Source: Myxococcus dinghuensis
GTDB taxonomy: Bacteria > Myxococcota > Myxococcia > Myxococcales > Myxococcaceae
DNA length: 64,000 bases
NCBI RefSeq assembly: GCF_024198235.1
Contig: NZ_JAKCFB010000041.1
Location: forward strand, 1 to 64,000
Reading direction: 5' to 3'
Shown in pieces: positions 43,371 to 55,083 of this stretch (its first letter is position 1; each line of letters begins with the position of its first letter). A program made the translations under genes and the position numbers. The notes beneath the pieces were generated by a model. It saw only the letters and a list, made by a program, of their open reading frames with translations, did no database searches and was not told the DNA's origin.

Positions 43371-44537
43371 ATGCCAACCTACCCGCAGGGTGATGTGGAC
43401 GTGGTGGATGACGCTGGAGCCCACAGCGCCATCCTGAAGCTGGAAGGCACGAGCGAGCTGGCCGTGGACCTGGAGGCCGACTCCATGCACGCCTTCCGCG
43501 CCCGGCTGTGCTTCATCCAGGTCGGCACCGACCACGACGTCTTCCTCTTCGACACGCTCCAGCCCGGCGTGGAGGCGCGGCTGCTCGCCCCGCTGCTGGG
43601 CGACCCGCAGCGCACCAAGTTCTTCCACGCGGCCCAGGGCGACCTGCAGTTCCTGGCGGAGGTGGGCGTGCGCGTGCGGGGCCTGTTCGACACGCACCGC
43701 GCCGCCACCCTGCTGGGCTGGCCCAAGGTGGGGCTGGCGGACATCGCCCGCGAGAAACTGGGCGTGGAGCTGCCGAAGGAGCATCAGCAGTCCGACTTCT
43801 CCCTGCGCCCCCTGCCGCCGGGGATGCACGCGTACATCGCCAACGACGTGCGCTACCTCTGCGAGCTGGGCCGCCAGGTGCGCGTGGCCTGCGACGAGGC
43901 CGGCATCCTGGAGGAGGTGCTGCTCGACTGCGAGCGGCTGTGCGACGAGGCCGTGGCGCGCCCGGACGTGGGCGCGGACTTCAAGCCCAAGCTGCCGCGC
44001 TCCGGGCTGTCCGCCGCGCAGCAGGCGCTGGCCCACGCCATCGCCCACGCGCTGCACCGCAAGCGGCTGGAGTGGGCGGAGAAGGAGAACGTCCCCATGG
44101 GGCGGATGCTCTCCAACATGGCGCTGGCGGACATCGCCACGCGCCTGCCCTCCACCCCCCGAGACCTGGCGCGCGCGGCGGGTGTGCGCGGCGCGTTCGT
44201 GCGGGCCCACGGCGACGAGGTGCTCGCCATCGTCCGCGAGCAGCAGGAGAAGTCCGCCCGGGGGGAGCTGGCCCCGGAGCGCGAGGCCAAGGGCCCCAAG
44301 GACACCAACCGCCGCAAGCGCGAGGACCTGCTCAAGGCGTTCCGCGTGGAGAAGGCCACCGAGCGCAAGGTGACGCCGAGCGTGGTGCTCACCAACCCGC
44401 TGATGGAGGCGCTCATCGCCCACCCGCCCCGGAACCTCGACGAGCTGGCCCGGCTGCCCTACTTCGGGGACAAGCGGCTGAAGCTCTACGGCGCCGCGCT
44501 CGTCGAGCTGCTCGCCCCCTACCCCGTCCAGGGCTGA
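43371..44537 (+). CDS. rnd: Ribonuclease D
   Basis: A 388-residue protein with the DEDDy 3'-5' exonuclease core: LAVDLEADSMHAF (about residues 30-42; Asp and Glu of motif I), FFHAAQGDLQFL near 84 with the motif II Asp, and AYIANDVRYLCELG near 155 (motif III Tyr/Asp). Two HRDC-type helical regions follow (about 205-290 and 310-380, ending LPYFGDKRLKLYG). RNase D trims 3' ends of tRNA precursors and other small stable RNAs. It diverges from ttcA with a 65-bp spacer. The start ATG 43371 is near the expected family length. Confidence 0.93.
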   Translation: MPTYPQGDVDVVDDAGAHSAILKLEGTSELAVDLEADSMHAFRARLCFIQVGTDHDVFLFDTLQPGVEARLLAPLLGDPQRTKFFHAAQGDLQFLAEVGVRVRGLFDTHRAATLLGWPKVGLADIAREKLGVELPKEHQQSDFSLRPLPPGMHAYIANDVRYLCELGRQVRVACDEAGILEEVLLDCERLCDEAVARPDVGADFKPKLPRSGLSAAQQALAHAIAHALHRKRLEWAEKENVPMGRMLSNMALADIATRLPSTPRDLARAAGVRGAFVRAHGDEVLAIVREQQEKSARGELAPEREAKGPKDTNRRKREDLLKAFRVEKATERKVTPSVVLTNPLMEALIAHPPRNLDELARLPYFGDKRLKLYGAALVELLAPYPVQG

Positions 44538-44672
44538 AGCGCGGCGCGCCCGCCACCCGGCCGCGTCACTCCGGACCCCGCCGCGAAGCGCTACCGCCCA
44601 CGGGACGTCGGTGGTGGAATGGCCGGCGAGCCACCGGTCGGTCCCCGACGGGTGGAGGGAGAGGGCCTCGCG

Positions 44673-47396
<2,724 letters not shown>

Positions 47397-47408
47397 CGCG
47401 CACGCGCC

Positions 47409-48050
47409 TCAGCGCTTGCGCGCCAGCAGCATCCCGTCGCGCACCGTCAGCAGCACCTGCTCCACGCGCGGGTCCGCCGCCACCTTCGCGTTGAAGGCCA
47501 CCACCGCGTGGTCGTCCGGCGCCTCCGGGCTCAACACCCGCCCGGACCACAGCACGTTGTCCGCCACCAGCAGCCCCCCGGACCGCACCTTCGGCACCAC
47601 CGCGTCCCAGTACGCCCCATACCCACCCTTGTCCGCGTCGATGAACACCAGGTCGAACGGCCCCCGCAGGCTCTCCAGGGTTTCCAGGGCAGCCCCGAGC
47701 CGGAGCTGGATTTTCCGGCCATGCGGACTCTTGTCGAAGAAGCGCTGCGCCACCTCCGCGTGACGGGGGTTGACGTCGCAGGTGACGAGCTCGCCGTCGT
47801 CCGGCAGCGCGCCCGCCATCATCAGCGCCGAGTAACCCGTGAAGGTTCCTAGCTCCAGCACCCGCCGGGCCCCCGTCAGCGCGACGAGCAGCCGCAGGAA
47901 GGTGCCCGCGGTGACGCCCACCTGCATCCCCGCCCCGGGCATGTGGGCGTAGGTGAATTCCTGGAGCTCCGCGAGAAGCGGCTCCGGGGGCGTGGTGTGG
48001 GCGAGCGCATACTCTTCGATTGCGGGCGGGATGAGGGTGAGCTTGGCCAT
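47409..48050 (-). CDS. SAM-dependent O-methyltransferase (COMT-like family 3)
   Basis: A 213-residue class I methyltransferase: motif I VLELGTFTGYSALMMA (about residues 63-78), CDVNPRHAEVAQRFF near 92, FDLVFIDADKGGYGAYWDAV near 135 (metal-binding Asp), and GGLLVADNVLWSGRV near 164. These match the cation-dependent catechol/caffeoyl-CoA O-methyltransferase group, so a catechol-like substrate is expected. ATG 48050 was preferred over an in-frame GTG six bases upstream. It stands as a single gene; divergent from the Cys-rich small protein gene. Confidence 0.92.
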   Translation of the reverse strand: MAKLTLIPPAIEEYALAHTTPPEPLLAELQEFTYAHMPGAGMQVGVTAGTFLRLLVALTGARRVLELGTFTGYSALMMAGALPDDGELVTCDVNPRHAEVAQRFFDKSPHGRKIQLRLGAALETLESLRGPFDLVFIDADKGGYGAYWDAVVPKVRSGGLLVADNVLWSGRVLSPEAPDDHAVVAFNAKVAADPRVEQVLLTVRDGMLLARKR

Positions 48051-48144
48051 GGTCACCGTTTAACAAGTACCTGACGGCCTCTCACTTCCAGTTGCTGCCG
48101 CGCGCGGGATGCATACCCTTATGGTCCCCCAGGAGGTGCAATCC

Positions 48145-48501
48145 ATGACGGGAGCCAGGCTGGGAGGTGCCAGAGGAGACCTGACTCGCTGCATCGATGC
48201 GAGCCTCCAGTGCCAGGCCGCGTGCGAGGCCGGCATGGCGCGCCTCGTGGCCCGCGGGGAGGCGCTCAGCAGCGAGGCCGTGCGCACGCTGCGCCAGTGC
48301 GCGGAGCTGTGCGAGCTGAACGCGCGCGCGCTGCGCAAGGAGAGCCGCCTGGCCCGCCGCACCGCCAGCCTCTGCTTCGAGCTGAGCAACCAGGTGGCGC
48401 GCACCGCGTGGCTGGACGCGGAGGACCCGGGCTCCCACACGCTCGCCCGGGACGCGCTGCGGCTGGCCCGCGCCTGCCGCCCGCTGCTGTTCTCCTTCTG
48501 A
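48145..48501 (+). CDS. Cys-rich helical protein resembling four-helix copper-binding (DUF326-like) proteins
   Basis: The 118-residue product MTGARLGGARGDLTRCIDAS has cysteines at 16, 23 and 27 (C-x6-C-x3-C). More follow in RQCAELCELN, TASLCFEL and ARACRPLL, spread over four predicted helices. This resembles the small copper-storage DUF326 bundle proteins, but several of the usual Cys/His are replaced (ASLQ for the common ACLxC), so metal binding is uncertain. AGGAGGTG precedes ATG 48145 at good spacing; an upstream ATG at 48109 was rejected. It is divergent from the O-methyltransferase gene and convergent with the M32 gene. Confidence 0.7.
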   Translation: MTGARLGGARGDLTRCIDASLQCQAACEAGMARLVARGEALSSEAVRTLRQCAELCELNARALRKESRLARRTASLCFELSNQVARTAWLDAEDPGSHTLARDALRLARACRPLLFSF

Positions 48502-48525
48502 CGGACCGACGCCGCGGCGCCCCCG

Positions 48526-50031
48526 TCAGAGGGCCACGCCGTGGAGCGCGCCGTACTTGCCACGCAGGTACGACAGGAAGTCCGTATCGGTGAGCCCCTG
48601 CCCCGTCACCCGCCGCACCCGCTCCTCGGCGGGGAGCCGGAAGCCGTGCTGGTGGACGTGGGCGCGCAGCCAGTCGCGCAGGGGGCGCAGCTCGCCCCGG
48701 CGCAGGTGGCCCTCCAGGTCCGGGAGGTCGCGCGCGGCGGCGCGGTGCAGCGAGGCCGAGTAGAGGTTGCCCAGGGAGTACGTGGGGAAGTAGCCCAGCT
48801 CGCCCCAGGCCCAGTGGATGTCCTGGAGCACGCCCCGCGCGTCGTCCGGCGGCGTGACGCCGAGGTAGCGCGCCATGCGCTCGTTCCACGCGGCGGGCAG
48901 GTCCTCCAGCGGCAGCGCGTCGCGGAGGAGCAACAGCTCCAGCTCGTAGCGCACGGCGATGTGGAGGTTGTACGTCACCTCGTCCGACTCGATGCGGATG
49001 AGCGACGGGCGCACACGGTTGACGGCGGCGAGGAAGCCCTCCAGCGACACGCCCGCCAGCGCCTGGGGGAAGTAGTCGTCGCGCAGGAGGGGGAAGTAGT
49101 GCTCCCAGAAGGGGCGGCTCCTGCCGATGATGTTCTCCCACAGGCGCGACTGGGACTCGTGCAGCCCCATGGAGGGCGCGGCGGCCAGCGGGGTGCGGTG
49201 CAGCTCCGGCGCGAAGCCCTGCTCGTAGAGGCCGTGCCCCGCCTCGTGGATGGTGCTGAAGAGCGCCGACAGCGGCTGGGACTCGTCCACGTGGGTGGTG
49301 AGGCGCACGTCCAGCGGGTGGGTGCCCCCGGTGAAGGGGTGGATGCTCAGGTCCTGCCGCCCCGCCTCCAGGTCGAAGCCGAGGTCCTCCAGGAGCCGCA
49401 GCGTGAAGCGCCACTGGGCGTCCTTGTCGTAGCGCCGGCCGTCGAACAGGTCCGGCGCCTCCGGGGCGCTCGCGGTGAGCCGGCCCACCATGGGGATGAG
49501 CGCCTCGCGCAGCGCGGTCAGCACGGGGGTGAGGCGCGAGACGCGCATGCCGGGCTCGTAGCCCTCCAGGAGCGCGTCGTAGCGCTCGCCGTCGTGGCCG
49601 TACGCGTCCGCCTGCTCGCGGCGCAGCGTCAGCAGGCGCTGGAGGGCGGGCTGGAAGCGGGCGAAGCGGCGCTCCTTGCGCGCCTCGCGCCAGGCGTGGA
49701 GCGCGTGGCTCTGGGCCTCGGCCAGGGCCTTCACCAGCGCGGCGGGCACGCGCACCTCCCGCTCCCGCTCGCGCTGGAGGGTGGCCACCATGGCCCGCTC
49801 GTCGTCGGACAGGCCCGCGGCGCCGGCCTGGGCGAGCGCGTCCCCCAGGCGGGGGTCGACCAGGCGCTCGTGGTGGATGCCCTGGAGTGTCGCCAGCTGG
49901 TGGGCGCGGGCCGGGGCGGCGCGCGCGGGCAGGTACGTCTCCTGGTCCCACGTGGCGAGCCCGATGAGCCCTTGGAGGTCCTTCAACTCCTGCATCCGGG
50001 ACAGCAGCCAGGTATCCATGCCCGACTTCAT
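48526..50031 (-). CDS. M32 family carboxypeptidase (thermostable carboxypeptidase 1 type)
   Basis: A 501-residue cytosolic zinc metallopeptidase. It shows HEAGH with His262 and His266 (in [15 protein letters not shown]), the [13 protein letters not shown] segment near residue 290 providing the third ligand, and [14 protein letters not shown] near 350, all M32 markers. These enzymes are dimeric and remove C-terminal residues from peptides. The ATG at 50031 was chosen between a GTG at 50043 and ATG at 50019; none has a decisive ribosome-binding site. It diverges from the 180-residue hypothetical gene with a 57-bp spacer. Confidence 0.93.
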   Translation of the reverse strand: MKSGMDTWLLSRMQELKDLQGLIGLATWDQETYLPARAAPARAHQLATLQGIHHERLVDPRLGDALAQAGAAGLSDDERAMVATLQREREREVRVPAALVKALAEAQSHALHAWREARKERRFARFQPALQRLLTLRREQADAYGHDGERYDALLEGYEPGMRVSRLTPVLTALREALIPMVGRLTASAPEAPDLFDGRRYDKDAQWRFTLRLLEDLGFDLEAGRQDLSIHPFTGGTHPLDVRLTTHVDESQPLSALFSTIHEAGHGLYEQGFAPELHRTPLAAAPSMGLHESQSRLWENIIGRSRPFWEHYFPLLRDDYFPQALAGVSLEGFLAAVNRVRPSLIRIESDEVTYNLHIAVRYELELLLLRDALPLEDLPAAWNERMARYLGVTPPDDARGVLQDIHWAWGELGYFPTYSLGNLYSASLHRAAARDLPDLEGHLRRGELRPLRDWLRAHVHQHGFRLPAEERVRRVTGQGLTDTDFLSYLRGKYGALHGVAL

Positions 50032-50088
50032 AACCCGCCTCACCCCGGGCTTTCACGGCGGGAGGCACAAGGGTATGAGGGCCGGGCA

Positions 50089-50631
50089 ATGGCCAATGTC
50101 ATCCAGTTCTTCATGACCCCCGACGACGAGGTCGCCTTCTTCCGCTTCCTGGAGCGCTTCGTGCTGGAGGTGTACCCCCGGCGCGTGCCCGAGGACTGGG
50201 AGACCTTCCGCGCCAACCCGGCCAACCTCGAGCGGCTCCCCACGGAGGAGCTGTACCTGGTGGCCAGCGAGCTTGGCCCCGCCATCGTCGACAAGATGAA
50301 GCGCGGCCCGGACAAGGGCTCCTGGCGCGTGGACGAGGTGCGCTCCCCCGTCATCTTCATGGAGCGCTGCCACACCAACGAGGAGGGGGAGCTGGTCAGC
50401 GGTCAGCTCTGGGCGGAGCTGGACATCACCGCGCAGACGGGCCGCAAGAACGCCGCGCCCGACCGCTTCCGGAGCCTGTTCCTCGAGATCGAGGAGTACG
50501 TGAAGAAGACGTTCCGCCGGGGACAGCCCAAGGACTTCTTCGTGGGCCCCAAGGCGGCGCGCCTCTACAAGGAGGGCCTGGTGCTGCGCAACTCCGAGCA
50601 CCGGGGCGGAACGGTGGACGTCTTCAAGTAA
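50089..50631 (+). CDS. Conserved-type hypothetical protein, 180 aa
   Basis: I do not recognise the family. The 180-residue cytosolic protein MANVIQFFMTPDDEVAFFRF mixes alpha and beta segments and many charged residues. It contains FLERFVLEVYPRRVPEDW, VRSPVIFMERCHTNEEGEL and a C-terminal VKKTFRRGQPKDFFVGPKAA stretch. The ion-pair-rich surface and lack of signal suggest a cytosolic soluble protein. It is divergent from the M32 peptidase gene and converges with the RF3 gene after 29 bp. GGAGG at 50061 is too far upstream to act as a ribosome-binding site, so the start is based on coding statistics. Confidence 0.7.
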   Translation: MANVIQFFMTPDDEVAFFRFLERFVLEVYPRRVPEDWETFRANPANLERLPTEELYLVASELGPAIVDKMKRGPDKGSWRVDEVRSPVIFMERCHTNEEGELVSGQLWAELDITAQTGRKNAAPDRFRSLFLEIEEYVKKTFRRGQPKDFFVGPKAARLYKEGLVLRNSEHRGGTVDVFK

Positions 50632-50660
50632 GCGCCACCGCCCCCCGGGAGGGCCGCCCG

Positions 50661-52283
50661 TCAGCTCGCGGCGGCCTCCGCGAGCTTGCGCAGCTGCGGG
50701 GCCTCGTTGAGGAACTTCAGCTCCGGGTGCTTGTCCTCGGCGTGCTGGAGCGCCCAGTCGTCGCGGAAGAGGACCAGCGGCAGCCCGTCGCGGTCCTGCA
50801 CCGTCTGGCGGTTGCCCTCCCAGTCGAAGGACTTGGGGTCGAAGTTGGGCCCCACCACCCAGCGCGCGTGGCTGAAGGGCAGCCGGTCCAGGGCGATCTT
50901 CGCGCCGTACTCGTGCTCCAGCCGGTACTGGAGGACCTCGAACTGGAGCGCGCCGACCACGCCCACGATGGGGTCCTTCATGCCCATGGCGAGCTGCTGG
51001 AAGATCTGCACCGTGCCCTCTTCCGACAGCTGCTCCAGGCCCTTCTCCATCTGCTTGCGGCGCAGCGGGTCCTTGGAGCGCACCACGGCGAAGTACTCCG
51101 GGCTGAAGCGCGGCACGCCCTCGAACTCCACGTCCTGGCCCTCCGCCAGCGTGTCGCCGATGCGGTACTGCCCCGGGTCGAACAGGCCGATGACGTCCCC
51201 CGGCCACGCGTCCTCGATGGCGGTGCGCTCGGCGGCCATGAACTGGCTGGGCTTGGCCAGGCGCACCTCCTTGCCCAGGCGCGAGTGGAAGGCGTTCATG
51301 CCCTTCACGTACCGGCCGCTCACCACGCGCATGAAGGCGATGCGGTCGCGGTGCGCCGGGTCCATGTTCGCTTGAATCTTGAAGACGAAGCCCGCGAACT
51401 TCGGGTGGGTGGGCTCGCGCGGGCCCTTGGTCGTCTGGCGCGAGGTGGGCGCGGGGGCCAGGTCGAGGAACGCGTCGAGGAACGGGCGCACGCCGAAGTT
51501 CGTCATCGCGCTGCCGAAGAACATGGGCGTCAGCAGGCCGGAGTCGCTCTTCTCGCGGGTGAACTCGTCACCGCCGATGTCGAGCAGCTCGATGTCCTCG
51601 TGCAGCTTGGCCAGCTCCGTGTCGGTGAGCACCGTCTTGATTTCGTCGGAGTCGATGGACACCGAGCGCTCGGCGACCTCCGACTCGCCGTGGGATCCCT
51701 CGGCGGAGAAGACGTGCACCACGCGGTTCTGCCGGTCGTAGACGCCGCGGAACTCCGGCCCCATGCCGATGGGCCAGTTCATCGGGTAGGAGCGGATGCC
51801 GAGCACCTGCTCCAGCTCGTTCATCAGCTCCAGCGGCTCGCGGCCGTAGCGGTCCAGCTTGTTGACGAAGGTGAAGATGGGGATGCCGCGCATGCGGCAG
51901 ACCTTGAAGAGCTTCTTGGTCTGCGGCTCGACGCCCTTGGCCGCGTCGATGAGCATCACCGCCGCGTCGGCGGCGGCCAGCGTGCGGTAGGTGTCCTCGG
52001 AGAAGTCCTGGTGGCCCGGGGTGTCCAGCAGGTTGACGGCGTGGTCCCGATAGGTGAACTGGAGCACGGACGACGTGACGGAGATGCCGCGCTCCTTCTC
52101 CAGCTCCATCCAGTCGCTGGTGGCGTGGCGTCGTGCCCGCTTGGCCTTCACGCTGCCGGCCAGGTGGATGGCGCCGCCGTAGAGCAGCAGCTTCTCCGTG
52201 AGCGTGGTCTTTCCCGCGTCGGGGTGGGAGATGATCGCGAAGGTGCGCCGCCGGGCGACCTCCCTGTCGAGCTCGTTCGTCAT
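50661..52283 (-). CDS. prfC: Peptide chain release factor 3
   Basis: A 540-residue translational GTPase. G-motifs are visible: SHPDAGKTT (G1, about residues 19-27), DTPGHQDF (G3, about 84-91), NKLDRYGRE (G4, about 138-146) and GSAMTNFGV (G5 area, about 255-263). The family-specific segments RRHATSDWMELEKERGISV and FKIQANMDPAHRDRIAF follow. RF3 removes RF1/RF2 from the ribosome after peptide release and dampens peptidyl-tRNA mismatches. Family length is 525-545. ATG 52283 begins the canonical MTNELDREVARRRTFAIISH. It diverges from the Rid-family gene with 116 bp between. Confidence 0.96.
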   Translation of the reverse strand: MTNELDREVARRRTFAIISHPDAGKTTLTEKLLLYGGAIHLAGSVKAKRARRHATSDWMELEKERGISVTSSVLQFTYRDHAVNLLDTPGHQDFSEDTYRTLAAADAAVMLIDAAKGVEPQTKKLFKVCRMRGIPIFTFVNKLDRYGREPLELMNELEQVLGIRSYPMNWPIGMGPEFRGVYDRQNRVVHVFSAEGSHGESEVAERSVSIDSDEIKTVLTDTELAKLHEDIELLDIGGDEFTREKSDSGLLTPMFFGSAMTNFGVRPFLDAFLDLAPAPTSRQTTKGPREPTHPKFAGFVFKIQANMDPAHRDRIAFMRVVSGRYVKGMNAFHSRLGKEVRLAKPSQFMAAERTAIEDAWPGDVIGLFDPGQYRIGDTLAEGQDVEFEGVPRFSPEYFAVVRSKDPLRRKQMEKGLEQLSEEGTVQIFQQLAMGMKDPIVGVVGALQFEVLQYRLEHEYGAKIALDRLPFSHARWVVGPNFDPKSFDWEGNRQTVQDRDGLPLVLFRDDWALQHAEDKHPELKFLNEAPQLRKLAEAAAS

Positions 52284-52399
52284 GACCCGGGGCCAACTAC
52301 CACGGGCCGTGTTTCCTTGCAGCCCACAAGCGGCCCTTGGCCCTCCGACCGGGGTCCATGGGAGGCTGCCACCCACCCGCCGTCCTCCCGGAGAACGCC

Positions 52400-52807
52400 A
52401 TGGAACGCACCCTCTACGCCACGGGTACCCCCTGGGAGCCCCGGGTGGGCTACTCCCGCGCCGTGCGCGTGGGGCCCTTCATCGCCGTCTCCGGGACCAC
52501 CGCCACGGACGAGGCGGGCCGCATCGTCGGGGGCACGGACGCCTACCTGCAGACGGTCCAGGTGCTCCGCAACATCGAGTCCGCCCTGAAGGCCGTCGGC
52601 GCCGGCCTGGGGGACGTGGTGCGCACCCGCATGTTCGTCACGGACATCTCCCGCTGGGAGGAGGTCGGCCGGGCGCACGGCGAGGTCTTCGGCGCCATCC
52701 GGCCGGCGACCTCCATGGTGGAGGTGAGCCGGCTCATCTCCCCGGAAATCCTGGTGGAGATCGAAGCGGACGCCATCGTCGCGGAGGCCGTGACGAAGCC
52801 GGGCTGA
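52400..52807 (+). CDS. RidA/YjgF-family protein lacking the deaminase arginine
   Basis: A 135-residue protein with the Rid fold: [20 protein letters not shown] (about residues 24-43), [20 protein letters not shown] and the C-terminal [15 protein letters not shown]. True RidA enamine/imine deaminases have an essential arginine in a P-A-R-S motif; here the equivalent is R-P-A-T-S, so Arg is replaced by Thr. This matches the Rid subfamilies thought to lack imine deaminase activity. A function cannot be stated. No substrate-linked gene adjoins it; it is followed by the HhH protein after 70 bp. Confidence 0.86.
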   Translation: MERTLYATGTPWEPRVGYSRAVRVGPFIAVSGTTATDEAGRIVGGTDAYLQTVQVLRNIESALKAVGAGLGDVVRTRMFVTDISRWEEVGRAHGEVFGAIRPATSMVEVSRLISPEILVEIEADAIVAEAVTKPG

Positions 52808-52877
52808 GGCCCTGGCGCTCCCCCGCCCGCCCGGTGGGTCGACGTCGCGCACCGGACGCTCCAACTTCCTGGGAGCC

Positions 52878-53780
52878 ATGGGCGTCTCGTGGAAGGACAA
52901 CATCACCCTCGCGGACACGCTGGAGCGCGTGGCGGACCTGCTCGAGGCGCAGGACGCGATGCCCTTCCGGGTGTCCGCGTATCGGAAGGCGGCGCGGAGC
53001 ATCGCGGAGTGGCCCCGGTCCGTGGCGGAGCTGCTCGCGGAAGAAGGCGAGGCGGGGCTGCGCGCGCTGCCCGGGGTGGGCAAGAGCATCGCGGCGGCGG
53101 TGGCGGAGCTGGTGCGCACCGGGCAGCTCGGCCTGCTCCAGCGCCTGGAGGACGAGTCCTCCCCCGAGCGGCTGCTGGCGAGCGTGCCCGGCATCGGCCC
53201 GGAGCTGGCGCGGCGCATCCACGAGGAGCTGGGGGTGCGCACGCTGGAGGCGTTGGAGCAGGCGGCGCACGACGGGCGGCTGGAGGCGGTGGAGGGCTTC
53301 GGGCCGCGCCGGGGGCAACAGGTGCGCGAGCTGCTGGAGGCGCGGCTGGGGCGGAGCCGGCGTGGACAGGCGCGGCTGCGCGAGGGCGCGGGGGAAGGAC
53401 CGCGGCCGGACGTCGGGCTCCTGCTCCAGGTGGACGAGGAGTACCGGCGCAAGGCGGCGGCCGGTGAGCTGCGCACCATCGCGCCCCGGCGCTTCAATCC
53501 CTCCGGTGAGGCCTGGCTGCCGGTGATGCGGCGCACGTTGGACGGCTGGGGCGTCCGGGCGCTGTTCTCCAACACGGCGCTGGCGCACCAGCAGGACGCG
53601 ACGCGCGACTGGGTGGTGCTGTACTTCGAGAAGGACGGCGACGAGGGCCAGTGCACCGTCGTCACCGCGCACGGCGGTCCGCTGGACGGCCGCCGCGTGG
53701 TGCGCGGGCGCGAGGTGGAGTGCCTCGCGTACTACGGCGTCGAGTCCGAGGAGACGGAAGCGCCGCGGCCCGGGGCGTGA
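52878..53780 (+). CDS. Helix-hairpin-helix protein resembling the PolX N-terminus
   Basis: A 300-residue protein whose first 150 residues match the 8-kDa/fingers part of family X polymerases. LADTLERVADLLEAQDAMPFRV is followed by HhH motifs LPGVGKSIAAAVAEL (about residues 64-78), VPGIGPELARRIHEEL (about 98-113) and GFGPRRGQQV (about 135-144). The polymerase palm with its Asp residues is absent; instead a C-terminal domain (about 175-290, TIAPRRFNPSGEAWLPVM) with a conserved beta character follows. It likely binds DNA ends or gaps, but catalysis is not evident. It converges with the lipase gene after 31 bp. Confidence 0.78.
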   Translation: MGVSWKDNITLADTLERVADLLEAQDAMPFRVSAYRKAARSIAEWPRSVAELLAEEGEAGLRALPGVGKSIAAAVAELVRTGQLGLLQRLEDESSPERLLASVPGIGPELARRIHEELGVRTLEALEQAAHDGRLEAVEGFGPRRGQQVRELLEARLGRSRRGQARLREGAGEGPRPDVGLLLQVDEEYRRKAAAGELRTIAPRRFNPSGEAWLPVMRRTLDGWGVRALFSNTALAHQQDATRDWVVLYFEKDGDEGQCTVVTAHGGPLDGRRVVRGREVECLAYYGVESEETEAPRPGA

Positions 53781-53811
53781 CGGCGGTCCCGAGTGTCATC
53801 GCGGACCGTCT

Positions 53812-54918
53812 TCAGTCGTTCACCGCGATGTAGTGGATGACGGCCGCGTAGAACTCCGGCTCGTCGAACGTGTCGGGCCCCACGCCCACCACGTCCATGT
53901 GGTCTTGATTGACGATGCTGGACATGGAGGTGCTCGCGAACGGGCCGGGTGAGTTGAGGTTGGTGACGACGGGCACGGACATGTCGTTCGTCACCGTGTC
54001 GAACCCGAGCACCACGTCCGTGTAGCGCAGCCGCCGGCCCATCTGCTGGGAGTTGATGCCCACGAGCCCGTCGTCGTCCAGCTCGACCCTCACCCCGTCC
54101 CCCGCCCCGCCCGCGCCGTCGTTGTCGCAGTCCTCCTCGCAGTAGCCGTCACCGTCGATGTCGAAGAAGAACTCCTTGAGCAGGTACAGCGCCGGGTTCA
54201 CGTTCGGGCCGAACTGCGCGGTGATGAGCGAGGCGTAGTACCCCACGTCGCTGCTGTTCATCGGGTAGTTCAGGTTGAACGCCCGGGCCCCCGTCGTCAC
54301 CCCGTCGGTCGCCGAGTAGTCGTTGTAGACGACCTGCTTGAGCGCCGCGTACGCGTCGTTGCCGGCCCGGTAGATGCTGTCGCCGTAGTACTTCGCCAGG
54401 GCCGCGACGACGCTGGAGACGCCCGGGCCCAGGTCCAGCACGTACTTGGCCACCGGCGACCCCCGATGCGGCGTCGACAGGCTCACCAGCACCGCCACCA
54501 CCGTCGCGCCCTTGCGCTCCCGCAGCACCCGCGCCGCCTTGCGCCCGTCCATGCCGCCTTGCGAGTGGCCGAGGATGTTCACCTTCGACGTCCCCTCCGT
54601 CGCCATGTACCCCTCGATGTCGTTGGCCAGGTCCAGCCCCCGCACCTCCGAGGAGTGGAACGCCGGCACCTGCGCCACGAAGGTGCGCTGCCCCACGTCG
54701 ATGTCCGGGTTGCACGCGACCTCGAACAGCTCGTCGCACGGGTCGCCCACGAACTGTCCGTAGTCGTCCCCCCAGTAGTTGAAGCCCAGGATGTCGTCGA
54801 ACCCACCCATGCCGTGCGCGAACACCACCGGATATGTCGTCCGCGTCGCGCCCGCTCGCGCCTCGGGCCCGAGCCACAACACACCCATCACCACCAGGAA
54901 CGCGTGAAACCTGGGCAT
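53812..54918 (-). CDS. Secreted triacylglycerol lipase/esterase with acidic Ca-type loop
   Basis: A 368-residue protein with signal peptide (FHAFLVVMGVLWLGPEARAG). It has the lipase oxyanion region FAHGMGGFDD (about 33-42), nucleophile elbow LGHSQGG with Ser119, and STPHRGSPVA near 150, as in family I lipases. A calcium-like motif DIDGDGYCEEDCDND (about 250-264) is followed by the Asp/His region VNQDHMDVVG near the end. It probably hydrolyses acyl esters outside the cell. ATG 54918 is preceded by GAGGAG. It does not have an adjacent foldase gene. The gene is followed downstream by the HhH gene in convergent orientation. Confidence 0.88.
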   Translation of the reverse strand: MPRFHAFLVVMGVLWLGPEARAGATRTTYPVVFAHGMGGFDDILGFNYWGDDYGQFVGDPCDELFEVACNPDIDVGQRTFVAQVPAFHSSEVRGLDLANDIEGYMATEGTSKVNILGHSQGGMDGRKAARVLRERKGATVVAVLVSLSTPHRGSPVAKYVLDLGPGVSSVVAALAKYYGDSIYRAGNDAYAALKQVVYNDYSATDGVTTGARAFNLNYPMNSSDVGYYASLITAQFGPNVNPALYLLKEFFFDIDGDGYCEEDCDNDGAGGAGDGVRVELDDDGLVGINSQQMGRRLRYTDVVLGFDTVTNDMSVPVVTNLNSPGPFASTSMSSIVNQDHMDVVGVGPDTFDEPEFYAAVIHYIAVND

Positions 54919-55034
54919 CACCAACTCCTCTCATCGGGGGAAGCGGTGCATCCAGGTCATGGCGAACACGGGGAATCAATCATCGCGAGACAGCGAGACA
55001 CGGCACTGTCCACGGGACTGCGCTCCCCCAGACA

Positions 55035-55071
55035 CCACCTGCTCGCGGAAGAACAAAGCGCGAGCAGGTGG
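55035..55071 (-). terminator. Strong hairpin after kelch lipoprotein gene
   Basis: A perfect 12-bp stem CCACCTGCTCGC (55035-55046) / GCGAGCAGGTGG (55060-55071) with a 13-base loop starts 12 bp beyond the minus-strand stop at 55084. No long T-run is seen, but the stem and position fit a terminator separating it from the lipase promoter. Confidence 0.65.
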
Positions 55072-55083
55072 AGACCCGAAACG

